A stretch of DNA of 64,000 nucleotides, taken from positions 39,820 to 103,819 of the forward strand of contig RQOG01000072.1 of assembly GCA_003854985.1 (NCBI GenBank). The letters are read 5' to 3'. The first letter of the stretch is position 1. Every line of letters begins with the position of its first letter. This DNA comes from Calditrichota bacterium (lineage in GTDB: Bacteria > Calditrichota > Calditrichia > Calditrichales > Calditrichaceae). This document shows positions 36,888 to 46,990 of the stretch, piece after piece. Position numbers and translations under genes: made by a program. The notes under the pieces were generated by a model. The model worked only from the letters and a program-made list of their open reading frames with translations, was not told the DNA's origin and made no database searches.

Positions 36888-39212
36888 CTATTTGAAAGCC
36901 AAAGACATAAGATCGCTGATTTCATTTACATAAAGGAACGACATATTTTCAATATTCTTTTTGGGAATTTCATTAAGATCATTCTTATTTTTTTCGGGCA
37001 GAATAACCGTATTAACACCCGCTCTTTTTGCAGCAATTACCTTTTCTCTTATGCCCCCGACGGGCAGAACCATTCCCCGCAAAGTTATTTCTCCTGTCAT
37101 AGCTAAGTTATCTTTTAATTTTCTGCCTGTATAAAGTGAATACAAAGCGCAAAACATTGTAATTCCTGCGCTTGGACCATCTTTAGGGATAGCTCCGGCC
37201 GGGACATGGATATGCGTATCAAATTTTTCATAGAATTTTTCATCAATTCCATATTCCTTTGCATGCGTCCTGAGATAACTCAACGCGGCGGTAGCGGATT
37301 CTTTCATCACGTCCCCTACTTTTCCCGTAAGGGATAAATTACCTTTACCCGGCATACTGGTAGCTTCAATAAACAAAATATCTCCGCCAACCGGAGTCCA
37401 GGCCAACCCCGTCGCCACTCCGGGACGGGATACCCGTTCTGCAACTTCAGAATAAAACCGTTCCGGGCCTAAATACCGGTGAATTGATTTAGGCGTTATT
37501 TTTCGGCTTGTAACTTTTCTATCTACAATTTCTCTTGCAACGCCGCGAATCACGGAAGCTATTTCCCTTTCAAGATTTCTAACGCCGGCTTCCCGTGTAT
37601 ATTTATTTACAATTGTATGTAATGCGCCTTTTGTGAACGAGAGCTGTTCGTTGGTTAAACCGTGATATTCCAATTGCTTAGGCACAAGGTATCGCTCGGC
37701 AATAGCCAGTTTTTCTTCTTCGATATAACCGTTAATTTCAATAATCTCCATCCTGTCTTTAAGCGCCGGAGGTATAGGATCGATGATATTGGCTGTGGCA
37801 ATAAACATTGTTTTGGATAAATCGAAAGGCACTTCGAGATAATGATCGGTAAATGTATTATTCTGCTCCGGATCAAGCACTTCCAAAAGCGCGGATGAAG
37901 GGTCGCCGCGGAAATCCATTCCTAATTTATCAATCTCGTCCAGCATAACCACAGGATTGTTCGAGCCTACCTTTTTTATTTCCTGTATAATCCGGCCGGG
38001 TAAGGCGCCGACATAGGTCCGGCGATGCCCGCGTATTTCCGCCTCATCCCGGACGCCGCCCAATGAGAGACGTGAAAACTTACGATTAAGGGCTCTGGCA
38101 ATTGATTTTCCAAGACTGGTTTTACCAACTCCCGGTGGCCCCACAAAGCATAAAATCGGACCTTTCATTTTGGATCTAAGCTGACGCACTGCCAGATATT
38201 CCAGAATACGCTTCTTAACTTTTTCCAGACCATAATAATCGGTGTCTAAAATTTCTTCGGCCTTGGATACATCCAGACGATCTTTAGTCGATTTTAACCA
38301 GGGCATATCCAGCAGCCAGTCCAGATATGTACGGGCAACCGTATATTCGCTGGCCATCGGCGACATGCGCGATAATCTGTTCAATTCTTTTTCCGCCACC
38401 TGATGTACCGCAGAAGGCATTTTAATACTATTCAGTTTTTCCCTGAGTTCTTCGATTTCACTACCTTCATCTTCGAATTCGCCTAATTCCTTTTTTATGG
38501 CTTTTAACTGTTCACGCAAATAATACTGGCGCTGGGTTTTGTTCAGCTCGCCCTGAACGTCACTTTGTATTTTTGATCCAAGCTCAAGAATCTGTAATTC
38601 TTTATTCAGCAGATAATTTACTTTTTTAAGCCTGTCAATAAGGGAAACCAATTCGAGAACCTGCTGTTTTTCTTCCACGCTGAAATTTATATGCGAGGCG
38701 ACTAAATCCGATAATTTAGAAGGTTCATCCGTATTTAGAATCATCAGCCTGTGTTCATTGGTTAGATAAGGAGTATGATCAACTATTTTTTGAAACACCA
38801 TTCGGATATTGTTAACCAGGGCTTCAACTTCAACGCCTTGCACCTCTTCATCGTTAATTTGCGTAATTGAACCGATAAAATATGGCTCCGTCTGGCTGAA
38901 GTTTAGCACTTTAAAGCGATATAAACCCTGTACAATCAGTTGTTCGCTACCATCCGGCATTTTAAATTTTTTTAATATCATTGCCGCCGTACCCCAGGTG
39001 TAGAGATCATCGACGCTCGGCTCTTCAATTCTTCCGTCACGCTGGGCAATGAGGCCGATCAACTTCATATTCTCGTTGAGCCCTTGCAGCAAATTCAATG
39101 ATTTTTCACGTCCCACAGCCAGCGGTATAACCTGATGTGGAAATACCACGGTATTCCTCAATGGTATAATTGGCAACAATTCATTCGAAGGTACAGATGC
39201 ATTTTCTGTCAC
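36888..39212 (-). CDS. lon: ATP-dependent protease Lon
   Basis: The protein has 774 residues and starts at a GTG with GAGGAG seven bases upstream. The N-terminal substrate-binding LON domain ([20 protein letters not shown]) is followed by a coiled region and AAA+ domain with Walker [10 protein letters not shown] (358-366), [20 protein letters not shown] and Walker B VMLDEIDK. The C-terminal protease domain has the Ser-Lys dyad, Ser681 in PKDGPSAG and Lys724 in [14 protein letters not shown], positions almost identical to E. coli Lon. It degrades misfolded and regulatory proteins in the cytoplasm. It is monocistronic here, with a sigma-70-type promoter upstream and a terminator downstream. Confidence 0.98.
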   Translation of the reverse strand: MTENASVPSNELLPIIPLRNTVVFPHQVIPLAVGREKSLNLLQGLNENMKLIGLIAQRDGRIEEPSVDDLYTWGTAAMILKKFKMPDGSEQLIVQGLYRFKVLNFSQTEPYFIGSITQINDEEVQGVEVEALVNNIRMVFQKIVDHTPYLTNEHRLMILNTDEPSKLSDLVASHINFSVEEKQQVLELVSLIDRLKKVNYLLNKELQILELGSKIQSDVQGELNKTQRQYYLREQLKAIKKELGEFEDEGSEIEELREKLNSIKMPSAVHQVAEKELNRLSRMSPMASEYTVARTYLDWLLDMPWLKSTKDRLDVSKAEEILDTDYYGLEKVKKRILEYLAVRQLRSKMKGPILCFVGPPGVGKTSLGKSIARALNRKFSRLSLGGVRDEAEIRGHRRTYVGALPGRIIQEIKKVGSNNPVVMLDEIDKLGMDFRGDPSSALLEVLDPEQNNTFTDHYLEVPFDLSKTMFIATANIIDPIPPALKDRMEIIEINGYIEEEKLAIAERYLVPKQLEYHGLTNEQLSFTKGALHTIVNKYTREAGVRNLEREIASVIRGVAREIVDRKVTSRKITPKSIHRYLGPERFYSEVAERVSRPGVATGLAWTPVGGDILFIEATSMPGKGNLSLTGKVGDVMKESATAALSYLRTHAKEYGIDEKFYEKFDTHIHVPAGAIPKDGPSAGITMFCALYSLYTGRKLKDNLAMTGEITLRGMVLPVGGIREKVIAAKRAGVNTVILPEKNKNDLNEIPKKNIENMSFLYVNEISDLMSLAFK

Positions 39213-39273
39213 GTTTATACTCCTCTTCTCAGTAAATTTAGTTCAAATATGTGCAAAGCATGTACCAATGTTA

Positions 39274-39302
39274 ATTATAATGGATTTATAGATATTTATC
39301 AA
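39274..39302 (-). promoter_or_regulatory. Promoter of lon
   Basis: On the minus strand TTGATA (39297-39302), a 17-base spacer and a perfect TATAAT (39274-39279) lie about 60 bases before the lon GTG. No CIRCE or other heat-shock operator was recognised. The 312-base lon-glgP gap is AT-rich and holds only this and the glgP promoter. Confidence 0.65.
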
Positions 39303-39414
39303 CATATCATTTAATATTTCTGAATATATGTCATAATTATCTGCCCTGTTTAATATCTTTGTCACATTAAAATCCATGCTTTTAATTATCAGAACGATGC
39401 TATTGTGATTTAAG

Positions 39415-39443
39415 TTACTTCTGTTGTAATTTTGTACTATAAT
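39415..39443 (+). promoter_or_regulatory. Candidate promoter of glgP
   Basis: TTACTT (39415-39420), a 17-base spacer and a perfect TATAAT (39438-39443) lie about 94 bases before the glgP ATG. The -35 box matches the consensus only partly. Confidence 0.5.
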
Positions 39444-39536
39444 TTCATTTGCAGGAAACAAGATGATTTATTATTTTTATTTTCCATGTTAGTAACAAAT
39501 TATTGAGTTACGTAAGTATTAGAATTGAGGAAGAAC

Positions 39537-42086
39537 ATGACTGAGAGATTTAACCTGCCGGAAAATTTAAAACCTCTGGAAGATTTAGCTATGAATCTGT
39601 GGTTTAGCTGGAATCCCGATACACGCGATATTTTTAGGGAAATTGACCAGGAGTTATGGAGATCCGTCGGAAGAAATCCGGTGATTTTTTTAAAGTCGGT
39701 ATCAAAACAAAAATTGAAAAAAATTGCTGATAATCAGGCGTATCTGGCAAAAATGAAAGCAGCCCATCAAAGATTTTTAGACTATATGAATCCTAAGTCT
39801 ACACGTTTCGAAGAAAACTACCCAAATTTAAAAGATCAGGTAATCGCTTATTTTTCCGCGGAATATGGTATCCATGAATCACTTCCCAACTATGCAGGCG
39901 GTTTAGGCGTATTATCGGGCGATCATTGTAAAACGGCCAGCGATCTGGGTTTGCCATTCGTGGCTGTAGGATTAATGTATAAGCATGCCTATTTTTCGCA
40001 GTTTGTTGACGCGGAAGGAAACCAACAGGAAGAATACCAGATTTTAGATCATACCAATCTCCCCATATCCCTTATAAAAGATGATCATGACCAGCCTCTC
40101 TTGGTCAGTGTACCAATTATTGATCAAACAATCTATATAAAAATCTGGGAAGCAAAGATCGGCAGGATTTCCTTGTATTTATTGGATACAACCGTTGATA
40201 AAAACTTGGATGAAGATAAAGAAATCATTCATTCCCTGTATGGCGGTACCAGAGAGACACGAATGAGGCAGGAAATTATTCTTGGCATCGGGGGATTGAG
40301 AGCTCTCAGGAAAATGGGCATCAATCCCGCCATATTCCATATGAATGAGGGCCATTCAGCATTTCTTGGATTGGAACGGCTTTACGAACTGATGAATGAA
40401 GGTATGAGTTTCAAAATGGCGCTTGAGTTTGTACGCAGCACGACTTTATTTACAACGCATACGCCTGTTCCCGCGGGCAATGAGGCTTTTGAATTTGACA
40501 TGATGGATCGGTATTTCAATAATTTTTGGCCCGAGCTGGAAATTTCCAATGATTATTTCTTTGACCTTGGACGTAACATCAATATACATCAGCACGAAAA
40601 TTTTTCGCTAACCATACTTGCTTTAAATTTATCTTATATGGCCAACGGAGTAAGCGAATTACACGGAGAAACTTCCCGGGATATGTGGCAAAAAGTCTTT
40701 CCCGGAATCCCCACGCATGAAATTCCGATCGGACATGTTACCAACGGTATACACACCGAATCCTGGCTGCACAGGGACATGATAAAACTTTTCAATGAAT
40801 ACCTGGGCGAGGACTGGCGTCATCATATCCATGATGAACAGTATTGGGACAAAGTTTTTGATATCCCCGATGACGTCTTCTGGAAAACCATGCTTAAAAT
40901 GAAAAAGGATATGACGGATCACCTGAGACGGCGTTATAAAGAGCGACTTGAAAGATTTAACGGGCAACATTCATATCCTGCACCGAATGAAATTTTAGAT
41001 GAAAAGTGTTTGACCATAGGATTTGCCCGACGTTTTTCTCCCTATAAAAGAGCAACACTGATGTTCAGGGATATCGAAAGATTAAAAAAGATTTTGAATA
41101 ATAGTGAGCGGCCCGTACAGGTTTTATTTTCAGGGAAGGCCCACCCTCATAATGACGCGGGAAAATCGCTTATTAAACAGATTAATGAGTATGCCCGTCA
41201 GGAAGGCTTACGGGGAAAAATTATTTTTATCGAAGATTATAGTATAAATGTATCCCGGTCTCTTGTTTCCGGAGTAGATGTCTGGCTGAACACCCCACGG
41301 CGTCCTCTGGAAGCCAGCGGTACCAGCGGCCAGAAAGTACCCATAAACGGTGGTATTAATTTCTCGGTTCTCGATGGCTGGTGGCCCGAAGGGTATAACG
41401 GTCAAAACGGCTGGGCGATTGGTTCAGAGCAAAGTTATACAGATCATAATTTACAGGATGAAGAAGACAGTAAATCCTTTTATGATATTTTAGAAAATAA
41501 AATCATTCCCCTTTATTATGATCAGGATAAAAAAGGTATTCCTCATGGATGGGTAAAGATGGCAAAAGAGTCTTTAAGGTCTACGCTTTCCCGCTTTAGC
41601 ACCCATACCATGGTATGGAATTACGCCCAGAAATATTATTTACCGGGTATTAAACGCTATATAAAATATACGGAAAATGATTATGCCGGTCTTTTCAGAT
41701 TTTATCGCTGGAATAACCGTATTAAACGCCATTGGAAAAATCTATCTGTTTCTCTGAATAATTCCAATGAAATCATGGATGATAACCGTGTTTTCACTTC
41801 AGGCGAATCCAAGGATATCACCGTTTTTATTAAAATGATCGGAATCGATCCGGAAGATATTACCGTTGAACTGACCTTAGAACGCCGATTTGCCCTGAAG
41901 GGAAATCAGCATATGGTAAAAAAGCCTATGGGATATGTGGGAGAAGCGGGTGAGAATATTTATGAATACCGGGGACGAATCAAATGCGAAAATGGCGCAT
42001 CTTATCAGTTTAATTGCCGGGTAGTACCTAAACATGAAGATTTTTATAATCCTCATGAAATCCGGCTGATTAAATGGCTTGATTAA
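39537..42086 (+). CDS. glgP: Alpha-glucan phosphorylase (GT35 family)
   Basis: I start at ATG 39537, with GAGG seven bases upstream; an in-frame TTG at 39525 coincides with that site. The product has 849 residues. It fits the short, non-classical alpha-glucan phosphorylase family: DUF3417-like N-terminus (LKPLEDLAMNLWFSWNPDT), then AYFSAEYGIHESLPNYAGGLG and GDHCKTASDLGLPFVAVGL, HMNEGHSAFLGLERL, TTHTPVPAGNEAF, and the pyridoxal-phosphate lysine region EASGTSGQKVPINGGI. It releases glucose-1-phosphate from glycogen or maltodextrin. The gene is alone and divergent from lon, with no other glycogen gene in the window. Confidence 0.95.
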   Translation: MTERFNLPENLKPLEDLAMNLWFSWNPDTRDIFREIDQELWRSVGRNPVIFLKSVSKQKLKKIADNQAYLAKMKAAHQRFLDYMNPKSTRFEENYPNLKDQVIAYFSAEYGIHESLPNYAGGLGVLSGDHCKTASDLGLPFVAVGLMYKHAYFSQFVDAEGNQQEEYQILDHTNLPISLIKDDHDQPLLVSVPIIDQTIYIKIWEAKIGRISLYLLDTTVDKNLDEDKEIIHSLYGGTRETRMRQEIILGIGGLRALRKMGINPAIFHMNEGHSAFLGLERLYELMNEGMSFKMALEFVRSTTLFTTHTPVPAGNEAFEFDMMDRYFNNFWPELEISNDYFFDLGRNINIHQHENFSLTILALNLSYMANGVSELHGETSRDMWQKVFPGIPTHEIPIGHVTNGIHTESWLHRDMIKLFNEYLGEDWRHHIHDEQYWDKVFDIPDDVFWKTMLKMKKDMTDHLRRRYKERLERFNGQHSYPAPNEILDEKCLTIGFARRFSPYKRATLMFRDIERLKKILNNSERPVQVLFSGKAHPHNDAGKSLIKQINEYARQEGLRGKIIFIEDYSINVSRSLVSGVDVWLNTPRRPLEASGTSGQKVPINGGINFSVLDGWWPEGYNGQNGWAIGSEQSYTDHNLQDEEDSKSFYDILENKIIPLYYDQDKKGIPHGWVKMAKESLRSTLSRFSTHTMVWNYAQKYYLPGIKRYIKYTENDYAGLFRFYRWNNRIKRHWKNLSVSLNNSNEIMDDNRVFTSGESKDITVFIKMIGIDPEDITVELTLERRFALKGNQHMVKKPMGYVGEAGENIYEYRGRIKCENGASYQFNCRVVPKHEDFYNPHEIRLIKWLD

Positions 42087-42175
42087 AAATCCTGTTTGTA
42101 TAAAGATTTTTTGGATTGTCGAAGATTTCATTCCAGAAAATTTATATAATTCTCAGGAATGACTTTATGAAAGCT

Positions 42176-42568
42176 TTATCGCCTGACCCGAACCGTTAAA
42201 GTAAGAAAAATTTTAGGTCTGCCAGGATCATTCGAATAAACTCCGATTGATTTGGCAAATTTTCCTATTCGCCCACGGGTATTAAGACTTACCTTAATTT
42301 CACCGGTCTGCCCTGATAATATTTCTCCTGAACTCAGGAGGGCTGCTGCGCAGCCTCAGCCGGGTTTGACTTTATGAATTATTAAGGTGTCATCTCCTAC
42401 ATTCTTAAATGTAAAAATGTAGGTAATTATTGTGTCGCCGAATACCGTCCCTAAATCTACCAACTCATCTCCAAATTCTATCAAAGGCGCTTTATCGCTT
42501 TTTGACTGGGCATTTGCCAGAGAGAACAAGAAGGATAAAAATAGGACTATATAAAATATCTTTTTCAT
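42176..42568 (-). CDS. DUF1573 secreted protein with in-frame TGA (candidate selenocysteine)
   Basis: The frame runs from ATG 42568 (AGGAAA just upstream) to TAA at 42176-42178, 130 residues if the TGA at 42356-42358 (codon 71) is read through. A signal peptide (FLSFLFSLANAQS) leads into a DUF1573 domain: PLIEFGDELVDLGTVFGDT, IFTFKNVGDDTLIIHKVKPG, then the TGA, then GCAAALLSSGEI, GQTGEIKVSLNTRGR and IGVYSNDPGRPKIFLTL. Family members carry SCGCT or GCGC at this point, so the TGA stands exactly where the first Cys of CGC belongs. Downstream codons keep the family pattern for 59 residues with no other stop. A hairpin meeting the bacterial SECIS rules follows. Selenocysteine is the favoured but unproven reading; a simple nonsense mutation would give a 70-residue fragment. 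Confidence 0.7.
42325..42355 (-). promoter_or_regulatory. Candidate bacterial SECIS element (tandem hairpins after TGA)
   Basis: Directly after the TGA the minus strand holds two perfect hairpins: GGCTGC-GCA-GCAGCC (42341-42355) and CTCCTG-AGTT-CAGGAG (42325-42340). The second has a 6-bp stem and a four-base apical loop with G in its second position. That loop begins 21 bases after the TGA. These values fit the published consensus for bacterial SECIS elements (loop G in the first two positions, 16-37 bases from UGA). Confidence 0.55.
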
Positions 42569-42609
42569 TGTATTTCCTGTTTTTCGGGAAAGTAAAATGA
42601 AATTTTATT

Positions 42610-43983
42610 TTATGCAAGTGTGGTTGGAAAAGCATTATTCTGATCCGGAATTTTTCTTTTCCAAAGTCCAGCTGAAAAAAGAATAGCGTTAATAAAACCC
42701 TTAAGAAAGGTTGATAACGCGATTGCCCACCAGACGCCGTTTATACCCCAGTCCAGGTGAACCGATAAATACCAGGCCAAAGGAATTCTGGCTGCGGAAA
42801 GCGGAACATTTACCAGCATTACCGGCAGGGTGTAACCTGCCCCGCTGAAAGCGCCTTCCATAATTACTTCAAATCCAAGAAAAATTTCAAAAATGGCAAC
42901 AATGCGTAAATATTCAACACCGTATGCCCGGACAATCTGATCATTGGTAAAGATTCCCATTAATTCCGCCGGAAACACATAAAATATGATAGATACAATC
43001 AAAAGAACAATAACTCCATATCCGTTTACCCACCAGGCCGCTCTTTGCGCTTCTTTAATTCTGCCAGCGCCGACATTCTGGCCCACTAAAGTTGCAGCCG
43101 CTACGGAAAATCCCACGCAGGCAAACCAGGCCACACCTTCAATACGATGACCAATCCCTATAGCTGCAACCGCGGGCATACCAAATTTGGAAATAATATT
43201 AGTCAGAAATATATAGATAAAACTAAAAATAAATCCGCCTGTCGCAATAGGAAGACCAATACTTAAAATTCGCCTGATAATAGGCCATTCAATCCGTAGC
43301 TTAAAATCCGGATTAAAATGCTTTTTTCGCAGAAAATAGAGACAAATCAAAACGGCAACGCCATGAGACAAAACCGTAGCCAGCGCTGCACCGCCAATTT
43401 TTAATTCCGGCAGCCCAAACCAGCCGAATATAAAAACCGGGTCAAGAATAGCATTTAGAACAAGCGTTATGGCGATAATTAACGTAGGCGTAAAGGTATC
43501 TCCCAGACCCCGGAAGACAGCTTCCAGCCCGGTGAATCCAAAGAGCAGGAATAGTCCGGCAGAAATTATACTCAGGTATTGACGGGCATCATCAGATACT
43601 GAGTCTGAAAAACCCATTGCAGCAAATAACGTATCCTGGAATAAAAAGACAATTACGGAAAGTGCAATGGCAATACCTGTATTAAGTATTAAGCCATGAC
43701 CAGCGGACAATCTGGCCGCGTTTATTTTCAGCCCGCCGATATTTTGTGCGACCAGGGTCGTTATACCATTTGCGCTCATTGCCGTGAGTGAAATCAGCGC
43801 CCATATGACAAAGGCACTACCGCTTATGGCGGCAAGGGCAACCGTTCCTAATTTTCCAATCCAGTAAGCATCCACCAGTTGAAACATCGTCATAAGAACA
43901 GAAGAGATCATTCCCGGAACCGAAAGCTCAAATATCGTTGAATGCAGATTTCTATTTATAAGCAGATGCACTTCTGATTCCAA
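42610..43983 (-). CDS. MATE-family multidrug/cation efflux protein
   Basis: The product has 457 residues with about twelve membrane segments in two similar halves. It has MATE features: FELSVPGMISSVLMTMFQLVDAYWIGKLG near the N-terminus, AGLFLLFGFTGLEAVFRGLGDT, then in the second half GLPIATGGFIFSF, GIGHRIEGVAWF and ATLVGQNVGAGR. It probably exports drugs or metabolites in exchange for Na+ or H+. The start is either TTG at 43983 or GTG at 43971; both have weak purine-rich sites. The DUF1573 gene lies 41 bases downstream in the same direction and may be co-transcribed. Confidence 0.92.
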   Translation of the reverse strand: MESEVHLLINRNLHSTIFELSVPGMISSVLMTMFQLVDAYWIGKLGTVALAAISGSAFVIWALISLTAMSANGITTLVAQNIGGLKINAARLSAGHGLILNTGIAIALSVIVFLFQDTLFAAMGFSDSVSDDARQYLSIISAGLFLLFGFTGLEAVFRGLGDTFTPTLIIAITLVLNAILDPVFIFGWFGLPELKIGGAALATVLSHGVAVLICLYFLRKKHFNPDFKLRIEWPIIRRILSIGLPIATGGFIFSFIYIFLTNIISKFGMPAVAAIGIGHRIEGVAWFACVGFSVAAATLVGQNVGAGRIKEAQRAAWWVNGYGVIVLLIVSIIFYVFPAELMGIFTNDQIVRAYGVEYLRIVAIFEIFLGFEVIMEGAFSGAGYTLPVMLVNVPLSAARIPLAWYLSVHLDWGINGVWWAIALSTFLKGFINAILFSAGLWKRKIPDQNNAFPTTLA

Positions 43984-44030
43984 ACTAATTCTACCCCGAA
44001 TATCATCAACACCTTATCATTATATATAAA

Positions 44031-44063
44031 ACAAAAACCGTTTTTGATGAAACAAAAACGGTT
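44031..44063 (-). terminator. Intrinsic terminator after icd
   Basis: On the minus strand an 11-bp perfect stem (AACCGTTTTTG / CAAAAACGGTT, 44053-44063 with 44036-44046, six-base loop) is followed by a T-rich tract. It lies about 65 bases after the icd stop and before the MATE gene. Confidence 0.8.
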
Positions 44064-44129
44064 ATGATATTAAAGATATTTTTATAAATCAGCAACTTCG
44101 CAATAACTGATTTAATTCATTGCCAAATC

Positions 44130-45524
44130 CTATAAATTTTCCACAATTGCCCGGGCAAATTCCGAGGTTTTTAATAATTGGGCATCTTCCATCTGGCGGT
44201 GAAAATCATAAGTAACCCTTTTCTGGCCAATGGTTTTCTCAATACCGCTAATAATGGCATTCGCAACTTCCTGCCAGCCGAGATGCTCAAACATCAGTAC
44301 ACCTGATAAAATTACCGATCCCGGATTGACCTGATCCAGGTTTGCATATTTGGGAGCGGTACCATGCGTCGCTTCAAAAATTGCATGCCCGGTTAAATAA
44401 TTGATATTGGCGCCGGGAGCGATACCAATACCACCGACCTGAGCGGCAAGAGCATCGGATATATAATCTCCGTTCAGGTTCATGGTTGCCACAACATCAA
44501 ATTCATTGGCTCTGGTTAAAACCTGCTGCAGGGTGATATCTGCAATAGCGTCTTTGATCATTAATTTTTGTTTATACTGGCCGTTGCCATGCGTGGGCAT
44601 CAGCTTTAAAGCTTCTTCAATTTCTTTCCGGATTTTGGCTTTTTGCTCATCATTCACCAGATCATATCCAGGCTCAACCATGCGGGCATTTTCTTCTATG
44701 CTGAGATCAGGATTATGATCCTTATTACCAATAATCCAGCTTTCTCTCTGGGTAACGGTCTGATTCCTGAATTCCTTAACGGCAACTTCATACCCCCAGC
44801 TTTTAAAAGCCCCTTCGGTAAATTTCATAATATTGCCTTTATGAACGAAGGTTACAGACTTACGCTCATGCGCCAAAGCATATTCAATTGCCGCTTTTGC
44901 CAAGCGTTTGGAACCTTCTTCGGAAACTGGTTTAATGCCAATACCGGAAGATTTCGGGAATCTTATTTTTGTAACACCCATTTCCTTTTCAAGAAATTTA
45001 ATCACTTTTTTTACTTCTTCGGTGCCATTGGCCCATTCGATTCCGGCATAAATATCTTCGGTGTTTTCACGGAAAATAACTATGTCTACTTTCTCTGGAT
45101 GTTTTACGGGAGAAGGCACACCTTTAAAATAACGCACCGGCCTCAGGCATACATAAAGATCGAGCATTTGCCGCAAAGCGACATTAAGCGAACGAAAACC
45201 GCCACCGATCGGGGTTGTAAGAGGTCCTTTAATACCGACTAAATATTCCTGAAATGCTTTTACCGTATCATCAGGCAGCCAGTTATTAAATTTTTTAAAA
45301 GCTTTTTCTCCGGCATAAACTTCCAGCCAGGCGATTTTTTTCTTGCCGTTATATACTTTCTTTACCGCTTCATCGAAAACATATTGTGAAGCTTTCCATA
45401 TATCAGGTCCTGTTCCATCGCCTTCAATAAAGGGAATTATTGGTTGATCAGGCACGTTTAAACTATTATCTTTCAGGGTGATTTTTTCACCATTTTTAGG
45501 CGGGATGATATGTTGAAAATTCAA
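44130..45524 (-). CDS. icd: NADP-dependent isocitrate dehydrogenase
   Basis: I start at TTG 45524, which has AGGAGGA about eight bases upstream; an upstream in-frame start at 45563 would add 13 residues without such a site. The 464-residue enzyme matches E. coli-type Icd: [14 protein letters not shown], substrate loop [13 protein letters not shown] with the regulatory Ser, [41 protein letters not shown] and [19 protein letters not shown]. The KY pair in that last motif and the Tyr/Arg in VTYDFHRQM indicate NADP specificity. It converts isocitrate to 2-oxoglutarate in the TCA cycle. It is a single-gene unit with its own terminator. A phosphorylating AceK is not seen in the window. Confidence 0.97.
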   Translation of the reverse strand: MNFQHIIPPKNGEKITLKDNSLNVPDQPIIPFIEGDGTGPDIWKASQYVFDEAVKKVYNGKKKIAWLEVYAGEKAFKKFNNWLPDDTVKAFQEYLVGIKGPLTTPIGGGFRSLNVALRQMLDLYVCLRPVRYFKGVPSPVKHPEKVDIVIFRENTEDIYAGIEWANGTEEVKKVIKFLEKEMGVTKIRFPKSSGIGIKPVSEEGSKRLAKAAIEYALAHERKSVTFVHKGNIMKFTEGAFKSWGYEVAVKEFRNQTVTQRESWIIGNKDHNPDLSIEENARMVEPGYDLVNDEQKAKIRKEIEEALKLMPTHGNGQYKQKLMIKDAIADITLQQVLTRANEFDVVATMNLNGDYISDALAAQVGGIGIAPGANINYLTGHAIFEATHGTAPKYANLDQVNPGSVILSGVLMFEHLGWQEVANAIISGIEKTIGQKRVTYDFHRQMEDAQLLKTSEFARAIVENL

Positions 45525-45620
45525 AGGACGATCCTCCTGTTTTAATGACAGAAGAAAATACAAAATAGGTTTGTAAAATACAATTTATGCCAGAATATAA
45601 ACAGATAAAAAAATTCTTTG

Positions 45621-45649
45621 TTGACACCGGGATAGACACCCTGTAAATT
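45621..45649 (+). promoter_or_regulatory. Strong sigma-70-type promoter for the acidic-protein gene
   Basis: A perfect TTGACA (45621-45626) is separated by 17 bases from TAAATT (45644-45649), which lies about 20 bases before the GTG start at 45671. The untranslated leader is very short and contains GAGG. Confidence 0.65.
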
Positions 45650-45670
45650 TATATCCGAGGTTAGTGAAAA

Positions 45671-46990
45671 GTGGCAGAACAAAGAAAAAAAATATATATA
45701 TCGGCCCGCGAGTTTATTGACTCCTGGGAAAAAGAGGTTTATCAGCTTTCCAACTTAGATTTATTTACCTTCCAATTAATCAATGAGCTGGCTTTGGCTA
45801 TTGAAGGCAATTACTTTAAAAACAAAAATGCGGCAGAAGATAACTTCTATTTATACTCGGAAGAAATCGGTTCTTTATGCTTTGATATGGCGGATAGCCT
45901 GCAGCTTTTTTTCGAGAAAAACTGCTTTGGCTCCTGTAAACTGAACTGCCCGGTCGAGCTTAATAAAAAAATTACCAAATCTGACTGGACGCCGCCGTCT
46001 AATTTTTTGCAGTTTTCTATTGTACCATCATCCAATTTCAGCAAAGAGCAATGTTTATACTACGACATGCTCAATTATGTTATCCTGGATTCATTGATTG
46101 ATTTTTATCATTATGAAATGGACATTGTTTTGACAGAAGATGATGAACGGATTATACATTTTGCTGAATTCATTGCCAAAGTAATTCTTAATTTTATCAA
46201 GAATAAAGGACAGGCTTTTCTTAATAATCCATGGGAAAATGCTACTCAGACATTTAACGAACTCCTGCAGACCGATGATAGTGAATGGCATGATATGGCT
46301 TTTACCGATGATATGGAAGAAGATGACACCGAAATCTGGAAAATAAACCGGGATAATATTGAATTGGTCTTAGATGAATTCCTTGCCAGCTATCAGGCCA
46401 GCCATGACCATGAAACAGACCTGATGATAATTAGTAAACTGAAAGATTATTTTTTGAATTTTCTGGAAATAGATAAAATTGAAGAAATAAGCTTAGAAGA
46501 TCTTGGCGAATTTTTAACCGTTGTTTTTCCCAATGATATGATATTCCAAAATACTTATGAGATACAGGAAGCGCATCAGATTCTCCTTAAATATATTGAA
46601 TTTCTGGAATATAATTATCCATCGGAGTTGACACAGAAATTTCTTGAATACGATCGTCTTGTTTTTGAAGACGTTATCCGGACAATAGGCGTTGTGCAAA
46701 AATACAATAAAAACCATTCTTACATATGTCATTTACTCACCGCCAACAAAAATGAAGAATCGCTGGCCGAAGGATTTATGCGAATCATAAGTTCAGACCA
46801 TCATCTCTATGAACTGGAAGATATTCATCTTAACACCCGTTTTGAAAATATCGAATTAACAGGTTTGGATACCAATTCACTTTCAGAGGGCGATATTCTG
46901 CATATTCAGCTTTCATTGAATGATAATGCATGGCAGCTGAGTCATTTGGAAATGGTTTACAGCGCTTATGCCAGTTACTATTTATTTTAA
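45671..46990 (+). CDS. Acidic protein of unknown function
   Basis: The product has 439 residues and starts at a GTG with GAGG ten bases upstream. It is strongly acidic, with an Asp/Glu cluster near 215-225 (DDMEEDDTEIW). It has no signal peptide or membrane segment and looks all-helical. A Cys cluster at about 86-95 (FGSCKLNCPVEL) and a further Cys near 128 could bind metal, but no known motif fits. The last 70 residues look beta-rich (HLNTRFENIELTGLDTNSLSEGD). I do not recognise the family. It stands alone, divergent from icd, with its own good promoter. The cytoplasmic location is inferred. Confidence 0.75.
   Translation: MAEQRKKIYISAREFIDSWEKEVYQLSNLDLFTFQLINELALAIEGNYFKNKNAAEDNFYLYSEEIGSLCFDMADSLQLFFEKNCFGSCKLNCPVELNKKITKSDWTPPSNFLQFSIVPSSNFSKEQCLYYDMLNYVILDSLIDFYHYEMDIVLTEDDERIIHFAEFIAKVILNFIKNKGQAFLNNPWENATQTFNELLQTDDSEWHDMAFTDDMEEDDTEIWKINRDNIELVLDEFLASYQASHDHETDLMIISKLKDYFLNFLEIDKIEEISLEDLGEFLTVVFPNDMIFQNTYEIQEAHQILLKYIEFLEYNYPSELTQKFLEYDRLVFEDVIRTIGVVQKYNKNHSYICHLLTANKNEESLAEGFMRIISSDHHLYELEDIHLNTRFENIELTGLDTNSLSEGDILHIQLSLNDNAWQLSHLEMVYSAYASYYLF

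Noticed and set aside
39243..39461. 72-codon minus-strand frame between lon and glgP
   Set aside because: It has no ribosome-binding site, low-complexity AT-rich content and overlaps both candidate promoters.
42087..42130. Terminator after glgP
   Set aside because: The AATCC/GGATT pairing is weak and lies on either side of the T-run instead of before it.
44643..45242. 199-codon plus-strand frame opposite icd
   Set aside because: It lies wholly within a highly conserved gene on the other strand, and its composition is that of an antisense shadow.
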